Shown: positions 1 to 7,851 of the stretch, in pieces
How the letters are laid out: the number at the start of each line of letters is the position of its first letter
Numbering within the stretch: position 1 is the stretch's first letter
The notes under the pieces: generated by a model
The model's database searches: none
What the model saw: the letters and a program-made list of their open reading frames with translations, nothing else
Told to the model about the DNA's origin: nothing
From: an uncultured Lactobacillus sp.
GTDB lineage: Bacteria; Bacillota; Bacilli; Lactobacillales; Lactobacillaceae
Assembly (NCBI RefSeq): GCF_948948975.1
Contig: NZ_CARBVX010000005.1
Span: 39,145 to 103,144 of the forward strand
Direction: 5' to 3'
Length of the DNA stretch: 64,000 bases
Program-made: the position numbers and the translations under genes

Positions 1-443
1 ACAACGAGCGCATTCTCATTTAATAGATTATTCTCAAGTAGTTTAGTCATAATCTTTACAATTTTTTGTTTAGCATAAGGTGGATCAAGAAAAACAAGAT
101 CAAATTTTTTACCTTCATCCTGCAAAATTTTTATTGCACGATTATCACTACACTTTAGAACTCTAAATCTTTCCTCTTCCTTGGTGAGTTCAACATTTTT
201 TTTGATAACCTGGCATGCTTGACCACTAATATCAACTAAAACAGCTCCATCATAGCCACGAGAAACAGCTTCAATTCCTAATGCACCACTGCCAGCATAC
301 AGATCGAGTACTTTACCACCATCAAAAAATTGCCCCAAAGAATTAAATAAAGACCCTTTTACCTTGTCACTAGTTGGTCGAGTAGCGTTACTCTTCAATG
401 TATGTAAATTACGCTTAGCATATTTTCCTGCAATAATTCTCAA
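1..443 (-). CDS. rsmD: 16S rRNA (guanine966-N2)-methyltransferase RsmD, 3' part cut by window edge
   Basis: Methylates G966 of 16S rRNA in the small subunit. The first 147 codons are visible: an SAM-binding motif LDLYAGSG at residues 46-53 and the catalytic DPPY motif at 120-123, both typical of the RsmD family. No ATG fits. The start is TTG at 443, reading MRIIAGKYAKRNL, with GAGGAT about nine bases upstream; this TTG overlaps the ylbG stop as TTGA, implying translational coupling. The C-terminus lies beyond position 1, where coaD often follows in related genomes. Confidence 0.93.
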   Translation of the reverse strand, partial: MRIIAGKYAKRNLHTLKSNATRPTSDKVKGSLFNSLGQFFDGGKVLDLYAGSGALGIEAVSRGYDGAVLVDISGQACQVIKKNVELTKEEERFRVLKCSDNRAIKILQDEGKKFDLVFLDPPYAKQKIVKIMTKLLENNLLNENALV

Positions 444-775
444 ACTCGTAAATCCTCGTTTTCTTCTCGTAATTTTTCTGCTTCTTCTTTTAGTTCCCGC
501 ATCATTTTTTCTTCGTGCTCAGCAGAGAAATCAAGCTCATCGGTTTTTGATGTTTCCACAGACTGCACATAACTTTTGCTTCTTAACTCTGCAATTACCT
601 TAGCTGCATATTGTGAACTAACATATAAAATCACATACTTATTTTTACGTGAAAAATAAATAATATTACCAAATCGACGCAACTTATATTGATCGCTAAT
701 CTGATTCAGCCAAACAATTATCTGCGTGCGGGGAGTCATTTTTTCATTTGACTCATCCTTAAAAACCAAACTCAA
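440..775 (-). CDS. ylbG: YlbG family protein (DUF2129)
   Basis: A 111-residue cytoplasmic protein of the YlbG/DUF2129 family, function unknown. The core 'LRRFGNIIYFSRKNKYVILYV' region resembles B. subtilis YlbG, which also lies beside rsmD. The C-terminus is a charged, Glu-rich helix, probably coiled. The chosen start is TTG at 775, overlapping the ftsW stop as TTGA and preceded by AGGAG; the internal ATG at codon 13 has no usable ribosome-binding site. It is the middle gene of a coupled ftsW-ylbG-rsmD run. Confidence 0.88.
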   Translation of the reverse strand: MSLVFKDESNEKMTPRTQIIVWLNQISDQYKLRRFGNIIYFSRKNKYVILYVSSQYAAKVIAELRSKSYVQSVETSKTDELDFSAEHEEKMMRELKEEAEKLREENEDLRV

Positions 776-1956
776 AGTACACTCCTACTTTCTACTAATG
801 CTTTCTTTTCAGCAGCTGAAATATTTAAAACCAGACCTAAAGCAGCAGTTAGTACAATCATTGATGATCCCCCATAAGAAATAAATGGTAAGGTTACCCC
901 AGTAATTGGTAACAATCCTAAAACTGCTCCTACATTAAAGAGCGTTTCTGTAAAGATCATGGTTACAACCCCGAAACAGACTAAAGCATTAAATTGTGAA
1001 TCGGCATGAATTCCTACTTCCATAATGCGCCACATTAAAAAGAATAATAAGGTAATAATTACAATAGCTCCAATTACGCCTAACTCTTCGGCAGTAATAG
1101 ATAAAATAAAATCAGTATATGGTTCAGGTAAGTAACCTCTCTTTTGCATACTGTTACCTAATCCAACACCAAATAAACCACCATTATGAATTGCATAATA
1201 AGAATTTACTAGCTGTGCACCACCTGTTTTTTCTAGCTTAAAAGGATGGGCAAAAGCGAGCAATCGCTGAAATTGATAGGAATCTTTGATAAATCCGGGG
1301 GTCCAAAATAATAAAATTGCCATCAATAAGACAATTCCCAGCAGTAACCCTACTAACCAATAAACGGCTAATCTAGTAGGAATTCCTGAAACACTATACA
1401 TGACAAAGACTATCATAAATAGAATTGCTGAACCACCAAAATCCGGCTCTAAAATTACCAATCCTATCATCAAAAATGAAATTACAGTTGGTCCAAATAA
1501 ATTATGCCAGATTTGTCCAGGAACAAACTTTCCATCTCGTCTCGACAAGACAAAAGCCAAATAAAGAACTAGAGATAATTTAGCTACCTCCACTGGCTGA
1601 ATATTGATAAACCCTAAATTGATCCAACCAACCGCACCGTTAATCGCAGCTTTTCCATGACTGACAACTTTCAGAACAATTAAAAACATCAACATCAAAA
1701 ATGAAATTCCTAAGTAGGACATAACAAATTTTCTATTTTTAAATACTTTTAATTTTAAAGCAAAACAGGGAATTCCAAAGGCTATAAATGCTGCCAAGAA
1801 ATATATAATCTGTCTTTTCATATATACACTCGGTGAAAAACCATTTACTAATAAAATGTCCGAGCTTGCCGAATAGACCATAATAACCCCGATAGTTGAC
1901 AAGACAAGATATGGGATCAAGATGCTATAGTCTAAGTATCTTAGTTTTTGTCGCAC
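772..1956 (-). CDS. ftsW: Septal peptidoglycan glycosyltransferase FtsW (SEDS family)
   Basis: Polytopic membrane protein of 394 residues that polymerises lipid II at the septum with its partner class B PBP. About ten hydrophobic segments are visible, with the SEDS signatures 'LVVLEPDFGGS'-like (VILEPDFGGSAILF, about residue 170) and the C-terminal 'GVTLPFISYGGSSM' loop. The start is GTG, preceded by AAGGGGG. Assignment as FtsW rather than RodA rests on the neighbouring typA and on a better RodA candidate at 53343-54539 beside a mreB paralog. An extended -10 promoter lies just upstream. Confidence 0.9.
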   Translation of the reverse strand: MRQKLRYLDYSILIPYLVLSTIGVIMVYSASSDILLVNGFSPSVYMKRQIIYFLAAFIAFGIPCFALKLKVFKNRKFVMSYLGISFLMLMFLIVLKVVSHGKAAINGAVGWINLGFINIQPVEVAKLSLVLYLAFVLSRRDGKFVPGQIWHNLFGPTVISFLMIGLVILEPDFGGSAILFMIVFVMYSVSGIPTRLAVYWLVGLLLGIVLLMAILLFWTPGFIKDSYQFQRLLAFAHPFKLEKTGGAQLVNSYYAIHNGGLFGVGLGNSMQKRGYLPEPYTDFILSITAEELGVIGAIVIITLLFFLMWRIMEVGIHADSQFNALVCFGVVTMIFTETLFNVGAVLGLLPITGVTLPFISYGGSSMIVLTAALGLVLNISAAEKKALVESRSVL

Positions 1957-1992
1957 AATATATCTGCCCCCTTTAGTTAAATAATCTTTCTT

Positions 1993-2001
1993 ATTATATC
2001 A
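1993..2001 (-). promoter_or_regulatory. Extended -10 promoter for ftsW-ylbG-rsmD
   Basis: On the minus strand TGA-TATAAT (TATAAT at 1993-1998) lies 37 bases before the ftsW start. The T-rich tail of the typA terminator occupies the -35 position, so recognition would depend on the extended -10. Confidence 0.55.
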
Positions 2002-2013
2002 CTACCTCTGCAT

Positions 2014-2049
2014 AACAAAAAAAGTAGCTCAATAAATTGAGCTACTTTT
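2014..2049 (-). terminator. Intrinsic terminator of typA
   Basis: Arms 2020-2033 and 2036-2049 (core GTAGCTCAAT / ATTGAGCTAC) are perfect complements. They are followed on the minus strand by a run of seven T. It begins about 20 bases after the typA stop. Confidence 0.9.
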
Positions 2050-2069
2050 AAAATTAAATAAGAAACAGA

Positions 2070-3902
2070 CTATTTGTTACGTTTCTTATCTGCCTTTTTT
2101 CTTTCGTTAGTGTTTAAGATCTTCTTACGTAAACGAATACTTTCTGGAGTTACTTCACAGTATTCATCATCATTCAAGAATTCAATGGCTTCTTCCAAAG
2201 TCATAGTCTTAGGAGTCTTAATTGAAGCTGAGTGGTCCTTACCGGCAGCACGGGTGTTAGTTAAGTTCTTACCCTTAGTTACGTTAACGGCAATATCACG
2301 TTCACGTGATGATTGACCAACAATCATACCTTCGTAAACTTCAACACCAGCACCGATGAATAATTCACCACGTTGTTCAACTGATTGAAGTGAGTAAGTA
2401 GTTGATTGACCTTGGTTGATTGAAACTAAGGCACCGTTACGACGACCTGGTTCCCAGTTCTTAACAACAGGCTTGTATGAATCAAAAGTATGGTTCATAA
2501 TTCCGTAACCAGCAGTTTGAGACATGAATTCGTTGTTGTAACCAATCAAACCACGTGATGGTACTAAGAATTCAAGTCTAGTTTGGCCGTTACCAGTAGA
2601 TTCCATATTCTTCATTTCACCTTTTCTTTGTGAAAGAGAGTCGATAACAGAACCTACATAAGCATCTGGAGTATCTACTTGAACTGCTTCAAATGGTTCA
2701 CACATTTGTCCATCAACTTCACGGTAAATAACTTTAGGACGTGAAAGTTGTAATTCGAATCCTTCACGACGAAGTTCTTCAACTAAAATTGACAAGTGTA
2801 ACTCACCACGACCAGAAACAGTCCAGGCATTTAATTGGTCAGTTGGTTCAACCTTTAAAGAAACATCAGTACGAGTTTGACGAATTAAACGGTCTTCAAG
2901 TTTCTTAGGTGTAACTTGATCACCTTCACGACCAGCAAATGGTGAATCGTTTGCAACAAAGTCCATTTGAAGAGTTGGTGGATCAATCTTAAGAAGTGGT
3001 AATGCTTCAGGCTTGTCAGCAGAAGCAATAGTTTCACCAACATAAATATCATTAATACCAGAAATAGCAATGATATCGCCGGCTTTTGCTTCTTGAATTT
3101 CGTTACGCTTCAAACCGAAGTAACCAAATAATTTAGTAACACGGAAGTTTTGAGTTGAACCATCACGTTTCATAACAGTAATGTTGTCACCAACTTTAAC
3201 TTTTCCGCGGTAAATACGTCCTACACCGATACGACCTACGTAGTCATCCCAATCAAGCATAGTGATTTGGAATTGTAATGGTTCATCAGAATTATCAACT
3301 GGAGCAGGAATGTTCTTAACAATAGTATCAAAAATAGGATCCATTGTTTCTTCTTGTTTAGCTGGGTCTGATTCGTATGAAGAAGTACCGTTTAAAGCAG
3401 ATGCGTAAACAACTGGGAAATCAAGTTGTTCATCACTAGCACCTAATTCGATGAATAATTCAAGAACTTCATCCAATACTTCCTTTGGACGAGCACCTGG
3501 ACGGTCAATCTTATTAATAACTACGATTGGCTTAACGCCCGCTTCCAAAGCCTTCTTAAGCACAAAACGAGTTTGTGGCATAGTACCTTCGTAAGCATCA
3601 ACAAGCAATAAACATCCGTCAACCATGTGCATGATACGTTCTACTTCACCACCGAAGTCAGCGTGTCCTGGTGTATCCAAGATGTTAATAGTAGTATCAC
3701 CGTACTTAACAGCAGTGTTCTTAGATAAGATAGTAATACCACGTTCACGTTCAATAGCATTGGAGTCCATAGCACGATCTTCTAGATTCATGTGCTCTGG
3801 CAATGTATCTGATTGTTTTAACAATTGGTTAACCAAAGTAGTTTTACCGTGGTCAACGTGTGCGATAATGGCAATATTTCTAATATCGTCTCTTCTTTGC
3901 AA
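2070..3902 (-). CDS. typA: Ribosome-associated GTPase TypA/BipA
   Basis: Translational GTPase of the EF-G-like family acting on the ribosome, linked in other bacteria to 50S assembly and cold or stress growth. GTPase motifs are in order near the N-terminus: [27 protein letters not shown]; the EF-G-like domains and the BipA-specific C-terminal domain follow, giving 610 residues, normal for the family. An ATG at 3926 is in frame, but GGGGAGG at 3911-3917 lies downstream of it and exactly eight bases before TTG at 3902. That gives the conserved N-terminus [13 protein letters not shown], so TTG is preferred. Confidence 0.93.
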   Translation of the reverse strand: MQRRDDIRNIAIIAHVDHGKTTLVNQLLKQSDTLPEHMNLEDRAMDSNAIERERGITILSKNTAVKYGDTTINILDTPGHADFGGEVERIMHMVDGCLLLVDAYEGTMPQTRFVLKKALEAGVKPIVVINKIDRPGARPKEVLDEVLELFIELGASDEQLDFPVVYASALNGTSSYESDPAKQEETMDPIFDTIVKNIPAPVDNSDEPLQFQITMLDWDDYVGRIGVGRIYRGKVKVGDNITVMKRDGSTQNFRVTKLFGYFGLKRNEIQEAKAGDIIAISGINDIYVGETIASADKPEALPLLKIDPPTLQMDFVANDSPFAGREGDQVTPKKLEDRLIRQTRTDVSLKVEPTDQLNAWTVSGRGELHLSILVEELRREGFELQLSRPKVIYREVDGQMCEPFEAVQVDTPDAYVGSVIDSLSQRKGEMKNMESTGNGQTRLEFLVPSRGLIGYNNEFMSQTAGYGIMNHTFDSYKPVVKNWEPGRRNGALVSINQGQSTTYSLQSVEQRGELFIGAGVEVYEGMIVGQSSRERDIAVNVTKGKNLTNTRAAGKDHSASIKTPKTMTLEEAIEFLNDDEYCEVTPESIRLRKKILNTNERKKADKKRNK

Positions 3903-3926
3903 AAGAAATTCCTCCCCGAACTTCAT

Positions 3927-3951
3927 AAAAAAACTGTGACTCCAGTCACAG
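3927..3951 (-). promoter_or_regulatory. Terminator-like hairpin in the typA leader
   Basis: CTGTGACT and AGTCACAG (3934-3941, 3944-3951) are perfect 8-bp complements with a 2-base gap. They are followed on the minus strand by seven T and then the typA ribosome-binding site. It sits inside the transcribed leader, about 60 bases after the predicted transcription start, so it may act as an attenuator. Confidence 0.6.
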
Positions 3952-4015
3952 CCCTTTTACGCAAAAATAATAATGCAGTTATTGAAGCTTTATATCTCTA
4001 TAGTTTCGTTTTACA

Positions 4016-4044
4016 ATTCTACTCTAAAAATATAATGGCGTCAA
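4016..4044 (-). promoter_or_regulatory. Promoter of typA
   Basis: On the minus strand TTGACG (4039-4044), a 17-base spacer and TAGAAT (4016-4021). The predicted start near 4009 gives a leader of about 107 bases before the TTG start codon. Confidence 0.75.
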
Positions 4045-4172
4045 CGGAAGTACAAGCTGTGAACTGTTTATTTTTAACAAAAATATTATACCAAAAACTT
4101 CGGTCGTTGCCGTCTTTTCTTTCAATTGTTATTATAGTTTATAGCAAATTATTTAATTAAGGAGATATAATT

Positions 4173-4727
4173 TTGATTTTAATGCATGATATTACGCGCG
4201 ATGGCAATCCAGTTTTAAGACAAGTTGCTAAGCCTTTAACTTTTCCATTATCCGATGAATACAAAAAATTAGCTGACGACATGATGCAATACTTAATCAA
4301 CTCACAAGATCCTAAGATTGCTGAAAAGCACCAATTAAGAGCTGGCGTTGGTTTGGCTGCTCCACAAGTTGGTGAAAGTGTTCAAATGGCTGCTCTTTTA
4401 GTTCCAAACGACAAAGGTGAAATCATCTTTAAGGAAGTTTTTGTTAATCCTAAAATTCTTTCTGAATCAGTTAGAAGAACTTGTCTTGCTGAAGGAGAAG
4501 GTTGTTTAAGTGTAGACAAAGACATTGAAGGATATGTTCCTCGTCCTGATAAATTAAAAATTCGTTACTACACAGTAGATGGTGAAGAAAAAACTATTCG
4601 CTTAAAAGACTATCCAGCAATTGTTGCTTCCCACGAAATTGATCACTTAAATGGTCATTTATTCTATGATCGCATCAATAAGCAAAATCCTTTTGAATTA
4701 GCAGAAGATACAATCGTAATTTCTTAA
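4173..4727 (+). CDS. def: Peptide deformylase
   Basis: Removes the N-formyl group from nascent polypeptides; a cytosolic metalloenzyme. All three signatures are visible: [16 protein letters not shown] and the metal-binding HEIDH near the C-terminus. At 184 residues, with an insertion between the first two motifs, it fits the Gram-positive type II class. The start is TTG at 4173, eight bases after GGAG; the ATG at 4182 is too far away. A possible promoter reads TTTACA (4010-4015) to TATAAT (4031-4036), but its 15-base spacer is short. Confidence 0.95.
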
Positions 4728-4751
4728 AATTAACTTTTAATTTTTCCAGTT

Positions 4752-4784
4752 AGGCGTTAGAGCAAGATGTTCTATCGCCTTTTT
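4752..4784 (+). terminator. Terminator of def
   Basis: AGGCG (4752-4756) pairs with CGCCT (4776-4780) above an imperfect inner stem (TTAGAGC / GTTCTAT). Five T follow. Confidence 0.75.
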
Positions 4785-4805
4785 CCATACTATATATGAA
4801 GCAAA

Positions 4806-4833
4806 TTGGTATACTTAAAAGCAAGTTTATGAT
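4806..4833 (+). promoter_or_regulatory. Probable promoter of rpoY-rnjA
   Basis: TTGGTA (4806-4811), 16 bases, TATGAT (4828-4833). It lies between the def terminator and rpoY; a start near 4840 would place a terminator-like hairpin in the leader. Confidence 0.5.
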
Positions 4834-4852
4834 AAAATTTTAATAGCTATGA

Positions 4853-4882
4853 ATTTCTGCAAGTTTCTGCAGAAGTTTTTTT
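4853..4882 (+). promoter_or_regulatory. Terminator-like hairpin in the rpoY-rnjA leader
   Basis: ATTTCTGC (4853-4860) pairs with GCAGAAGT (4869-4876), 8 bp with one G-U, followed by seven T ending at 4882. It is either a second def terminator or an attenuator of the RNase J operon, depending on whether the promoter at 4806 is real. Confidence 0.55.
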
Positions 4883-4913
4883 GAACGTTTTAAATATAAG
4901 GAGATTATAAGAA

Positions 4914-5141
4914 ATGATCTACAAAGTTTTATACCAAAAAGACCAGATCGTTAATCCAAGAAGAGAAACTACTAAAACTCTTTTTTTAGAAGCAGACAAT
5001 GTAGTTGCAGCAAGAACTATGGTTGAGGATAACACCCCCTATAACATTGAACTCATCCAAGAATTAACTGGAAACTCCCTTGCTTACGAAAAGCAAAGTC
5101 CAGATTTCAAACTGACAACTTTTGATTCTAAGGATAATTAA
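4914..5141 (+). CDS. rpoY: RNA polymerase epsilon subunit RpoY
   Basis: Small RNA polymerase-associated subunit of Firmicutes (YkzG/DUF1447), 75 residues; it binds the beta' jaw in B. subtilis and resembles a phage Gp2-like fold. The N-terminus [11 protein letters not shown] and the following strand-helix pattern are typical. AAGGAG stands eight bases before the ATG. It is followed after five bases by rnjA, the same pair and order as ykzG-rnjA in B. subtilis, so the two are almost certainly co-transcribed. Confidence 0.93.
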   Translation: MIYKVLYQKDQIVNPRRETTKTLFLEADNVVAARTMVEDNTPYNIELIQELTGNSLAYEKQSPDFKLTTFDSKDN

Positions 5142-5146
5142 CGACC

Positions 5147-6826
5147 TTGAAATTAAAGAATAACGAAGTCGGCGTTTACGCTATAGGGGGTCTAGGCGAA
5201 ATCGGCCGTAATATGTACTGCGTTGAGTACCAAGATGAAATTATCATCATGGACTGCGGTATCAAATTCCCTGAAGATGATATGATGGGGATTAATTATG
5301 TTATCTCAGACTATTCCTACTTAGTTAAGAATAGAAAAAAAATCAAAGCATTGGTAGTTACACACGGACATGAAGACCACATCGGCGGAATTCCTTATCT
5401 TTTAAAGAAGATTCCTGAAATTCCTGTCTATGCTACTCCATTTGCTTTAGCCTTAATTCGTGGAAAACTTGATGAACATGGAATTTTAAACTCTAGTGAA
5501 CTTCATGAAGAACATGAAGATACTGTTTTAAAATTTGATAAGTTATCAGTAAGTTTCTTCAGAACCACTCACTCAATTCCTGATACTCTAGGAATTGCAG
5601 TTCATACTCCTGAAGGAGCCGTTCTATTTACTGGAGACTTTAAATTCGATTTAACTCCAGTTATGAATCAACCAGCTCCTGATTTTCAAGAGATGGCTAA
5701 GCTCGGAAAAGAAGGGGTCTTAGCCCTTTTATCTGACTCTACTAATGCAGAAGTTCCTACATTTACCAAGTCAGAAAGATTCGTTGCTCACTCATTGCAT
5801 GACATCATTACTGGAATTAAAGGCAGAATTATTTTTGCTACTTTTGCTTCCAACCTTTACCGTGTATCAACTGCTATCAAAGCTGCTGTTGATACCGGAA
5901 GAAAAGTAGCTATTTTTGGTCGTTCAATGGAAAATGGGGTTCAAAATGGTATTGATCTTGGCTACTTAGATATTCCTGAAGGAACCTTAGTTGATGCCAA
6001 TGAAATTAATCATACTCCACCGGAAAAGGCAATGATCTTATGTACTGGTTCTCAAGGTGAACCTCTTGCTGCTCTTTCAAGAATTGCAGATGGAACTCAC
6101 CGTCAGATTTCACTACAACCAGGCGATACAGTCATCTTTTCTTCTAATCCAATTCCAGGTAACACTACTAGCGTTAACCACTTAATTAATAAGTTAACTG
6201 AAGCTGGTGCGAATGTTGTTCATGGTAAGATTCACAATGTTCATACTTCTGGACACGCTGGACAAGAAGAACAAAAGATGATGATTGAGTTAACTAAACC
6301 TGAATACTTCATTCCAGTTCACGGTGAATATAGAATGCAAGTCGTTCATACTGAAACTGCTCAATCTACTGGTATGCCTAAAGATCATACTTTTGTTCTT
6401 AAAAACGGAGATGTTCTTGCTTTAACGAAAGATTCTTCTAGAATTGCTGGTCACATTAATATTCCGGATGTCTTTGTTGATACTTCTGGTAGCGATGATG
6501 TTGGTAATATCGTTGTTCGTGACCGTCAAATCTTGGCTGAAGAAGGTCTTGTAGTAGTAGTAGCAACTGTTGACTACAAACACCAACGTGTTCTTGCGGG
6601 TCCAGACATTTTGAGTCGTGGTTTTGTCTACATGCGTGAATCAACAGAATTGATTAGTCAAGCTCAGAAACATGTCTACCATGTGCTTAAGACGGAAATG
6701 GCGAAAGATCCACAACCAAAAGAAAATGAAATTAGAAAGGCAATTATTGAGAATCTTCAAGATTTCTTATATTCAAAGACTGAAAGAAGACCAATGATTC
6801 TGCCAATGCTAATTGAAAAGAAATAA
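5147..6826 (+). CDS. rnjA: Ribonuclease J1
   Basis: Dual 5'-to-3' exo- and endoribonuclease that drives mRNA decay and rRNA maturation in Firmicutes. The metallo-beta-lactamase motif HGHEDHIGG lies at about residue 74, further metal ligands and the beta-CASP region follow, and the full 559 residues match the family. The start is TTG at 5147, with AAGGA about eleven bases upstream inside the rpoY tail. Transcription ends at a strong terminator directly after the stop. Only this RNase J is present in the window. Confidence 0.96.
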   Translation: MKLKNNEVGVYAIGGLGEIGRNMYCVEYQDEIIIMDCGIKFPEDDMMGINYVISDYSYLVKNRKKIKALVVTHGHEDHIGGIPYLLKKIPEIPVYATPFALALIRGKLDEHGILNSSELHEEHEDTVLKFDKLSVSFFRTTHSIPDTLGIAVHTPEGAVLFTGDFKFDLTPVMNQPAPDFQEMAKLGKEGVLALLSDSTNAEVPTFTKSERFVAHSLHDIITGIKGRIIFATFASNLYRVSTAIKAAVDTGRKVAIFGRSMENGVQNGIDLGYLDIPEGTLVDANEINHTPPEKAMILCTGSQGEPLAALSRIADGTHRQISLQPGDTVIFSSNPIPGNTTSVNHLINKLTEAGANVVHGKIHNVHTSGHAGQEEQKMMIELTKPEYFIPVHGEYRMQVVHTETAQSTGMPKDHTFVLKNGDVLALTKDSSRIAGHINIPDVFVDTSGSDDVGNIVVRDRQILAEEGLVVVVATVDYKHQRVLAGPDILSRGFVYMRESTELISQAQKHVYHVLKTEMAKDPQPKENEIRKAIIENLQDFLYSKTERRPMILPMLIEKK

Positions 6827-6857
6827 AATAAGCCCCACCTCGGGGCTTATTTTTTTA
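6827..6857 (+). terminator. Terminator of rnjA
   Basis: AATAAGCCCC (6827-6836) and GGGGCTTATT (6842-6851) form a perfect 10-bp stem with a 5-base loop and a long T run. The next gene starts 21 bases later in the same direction with no room for a promoter. Confidence 0.93.
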
Positions 6858-6877
6858 TATTACATGGGCAAAAAATA

Positions 6878-7813
6878 ATGAAAAAGATTCATTTACTTGT
6901 AAATCTAAAATCAGGGAGCAACAAAGGCGAAAAGGCTCTCAAGCAAATTGAAACTGTACTTAAAGCCGAAAAAATTAACTATGATATTCATATCTCGCAT
7001 TATCCGGGACAATTGGTTCCAATTGCAACCAAGATAGTCAATGAGATTAGTTCTAGAAATGAATATGTTATTGTAATCGGTGGTGATGGTTCTCTGAACC
7101 AAGCATTAAATGGTGTTAAAAATTCCGAACAGCCTAACACTCCTCTTGCCTACTTCCCAGCAGGCACTGGAAATGATTTTGCTAGAGCAGCTAAAATTGA
7201 AACAGATCCTCTAAAATTGATTAAACATCTAAAGAACAATCTAACTATTACTAAAGTAGATTGCGGAAAATACCATGATTTAATTAACGGTGAGACAAGA
7301 TACTTTGTCAACAATTTAGGAATTGGTTTTGATGCTTATGTAGTTAACAAAACTAATCACTCAAAACTAAAAACTAAATTTAATAAAATCAATTTAGGTA
7401 ACTTAACTTATGGGATTAATATTGTTCAAGCTCTCAAGGGACAAGATAATTTTAAAGTTAGAGTTTCAACCAATGGTCATACCTCTTACTATGAACACGC
7501 ATATTTAGTGACCACCACCAACCATCCCTACTTTGGTGGTGGTGTACCCATCTTACCAATTGCTAGCATTCATAATCATCACTTAGATATTGTAATTGTA
7601 GAAAAGCCAAACTTAGTAAAATTTATTTATCTATTTTCTAAGTTGCTAATTAATGGATCACACTTGAAAAGTAACCAATTTCATTATTTTGAATCATCTG
7701 CAATTGAAGTTAAAACTGATAATCCTGAGTACGGTCAACTTGATGGAGAAGAATTATCAAAAAGAAAGTTTCATCTAAAATTTGAAGTAGATCATTTTGA
7801 TCTTTTGCAATAA
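6878..7813 (+). CDS. dagK: Soluble diacylglycerol kinase (DagK/YegS family lipid kinase)
   Basis: Cytosolic lipid kinase of 311 residues; the Gram-positive DgkB/DagK enzymes recycle diacylglycerol released during lipoteichoic acid synthesis into phosphatidic acid. The nucleotide-binding motif GGDGSLNQ is at about residue 68 and the following FPAGTGNDFAR motif is intact. Near the C-terminus 'QLDGEEL' matches the family's closing motif. The ribosome-binding site is weak (ATGGGC). No promoter fits between the rnjA terminator and the start, so expression may rely on readthrough. A related lipid kinase such as a sphingosine kinase-like enzyme cannot be excluded. Confidence 0.88.
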   Translation: MKKIHLLVNLKSGSNKGEKALKQIETVLKAEKINYDIHISHYPGQLVPIATKIVNEISSRNEYVIVIGGDGSLNQALNGVKNSEQPNTPLAYFPAGTGNDFARAAKIETDPLKLIKHLKNNLTITKVDCGKYHDLINGETRYFVNNLGIGFDAYVVNKTNHSKLKTKFNKINLGNLTYGINIVQALKGQDNFKVRVSTNGHTSYYEHAYLVTTTNHPYFGGGVPILPIASIHNHHLDIVIVEKPNLVKFIYLFSKLLINGSHLKSNQFHYFESSAIEVKTDNPEYGQLDGEELSKRKFHLKFEVDHFDLLQ

Positions 7814-7822
7814 ACGACAAAT

Positions 7823-7850
7823 AGCCAGCTCATAATGAACTGGCTGTTTT
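7823..7850 (+). terminator. Terminator between convergent dagK and recD2
   Basis: AGCCAG (7823-7828) pairs with CTGGCT (7840-7845), with inner TCAT/ATGA pairing and TTTT on the plus side. On the minus strand the T tract is poor, so it serves dagK better than recD2. Confidence 0.75.
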
Positions 7851-7851
7851 G

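Noticed and set aside
3625..4160. Plus-strand open frames across the typA N-terminus and leader
   Set aside because: They are antisense to the conserved GTPase domain, have no good ribosome-binding site, and the region 3927-4160 is better explained by promoters and the leader hairpin.
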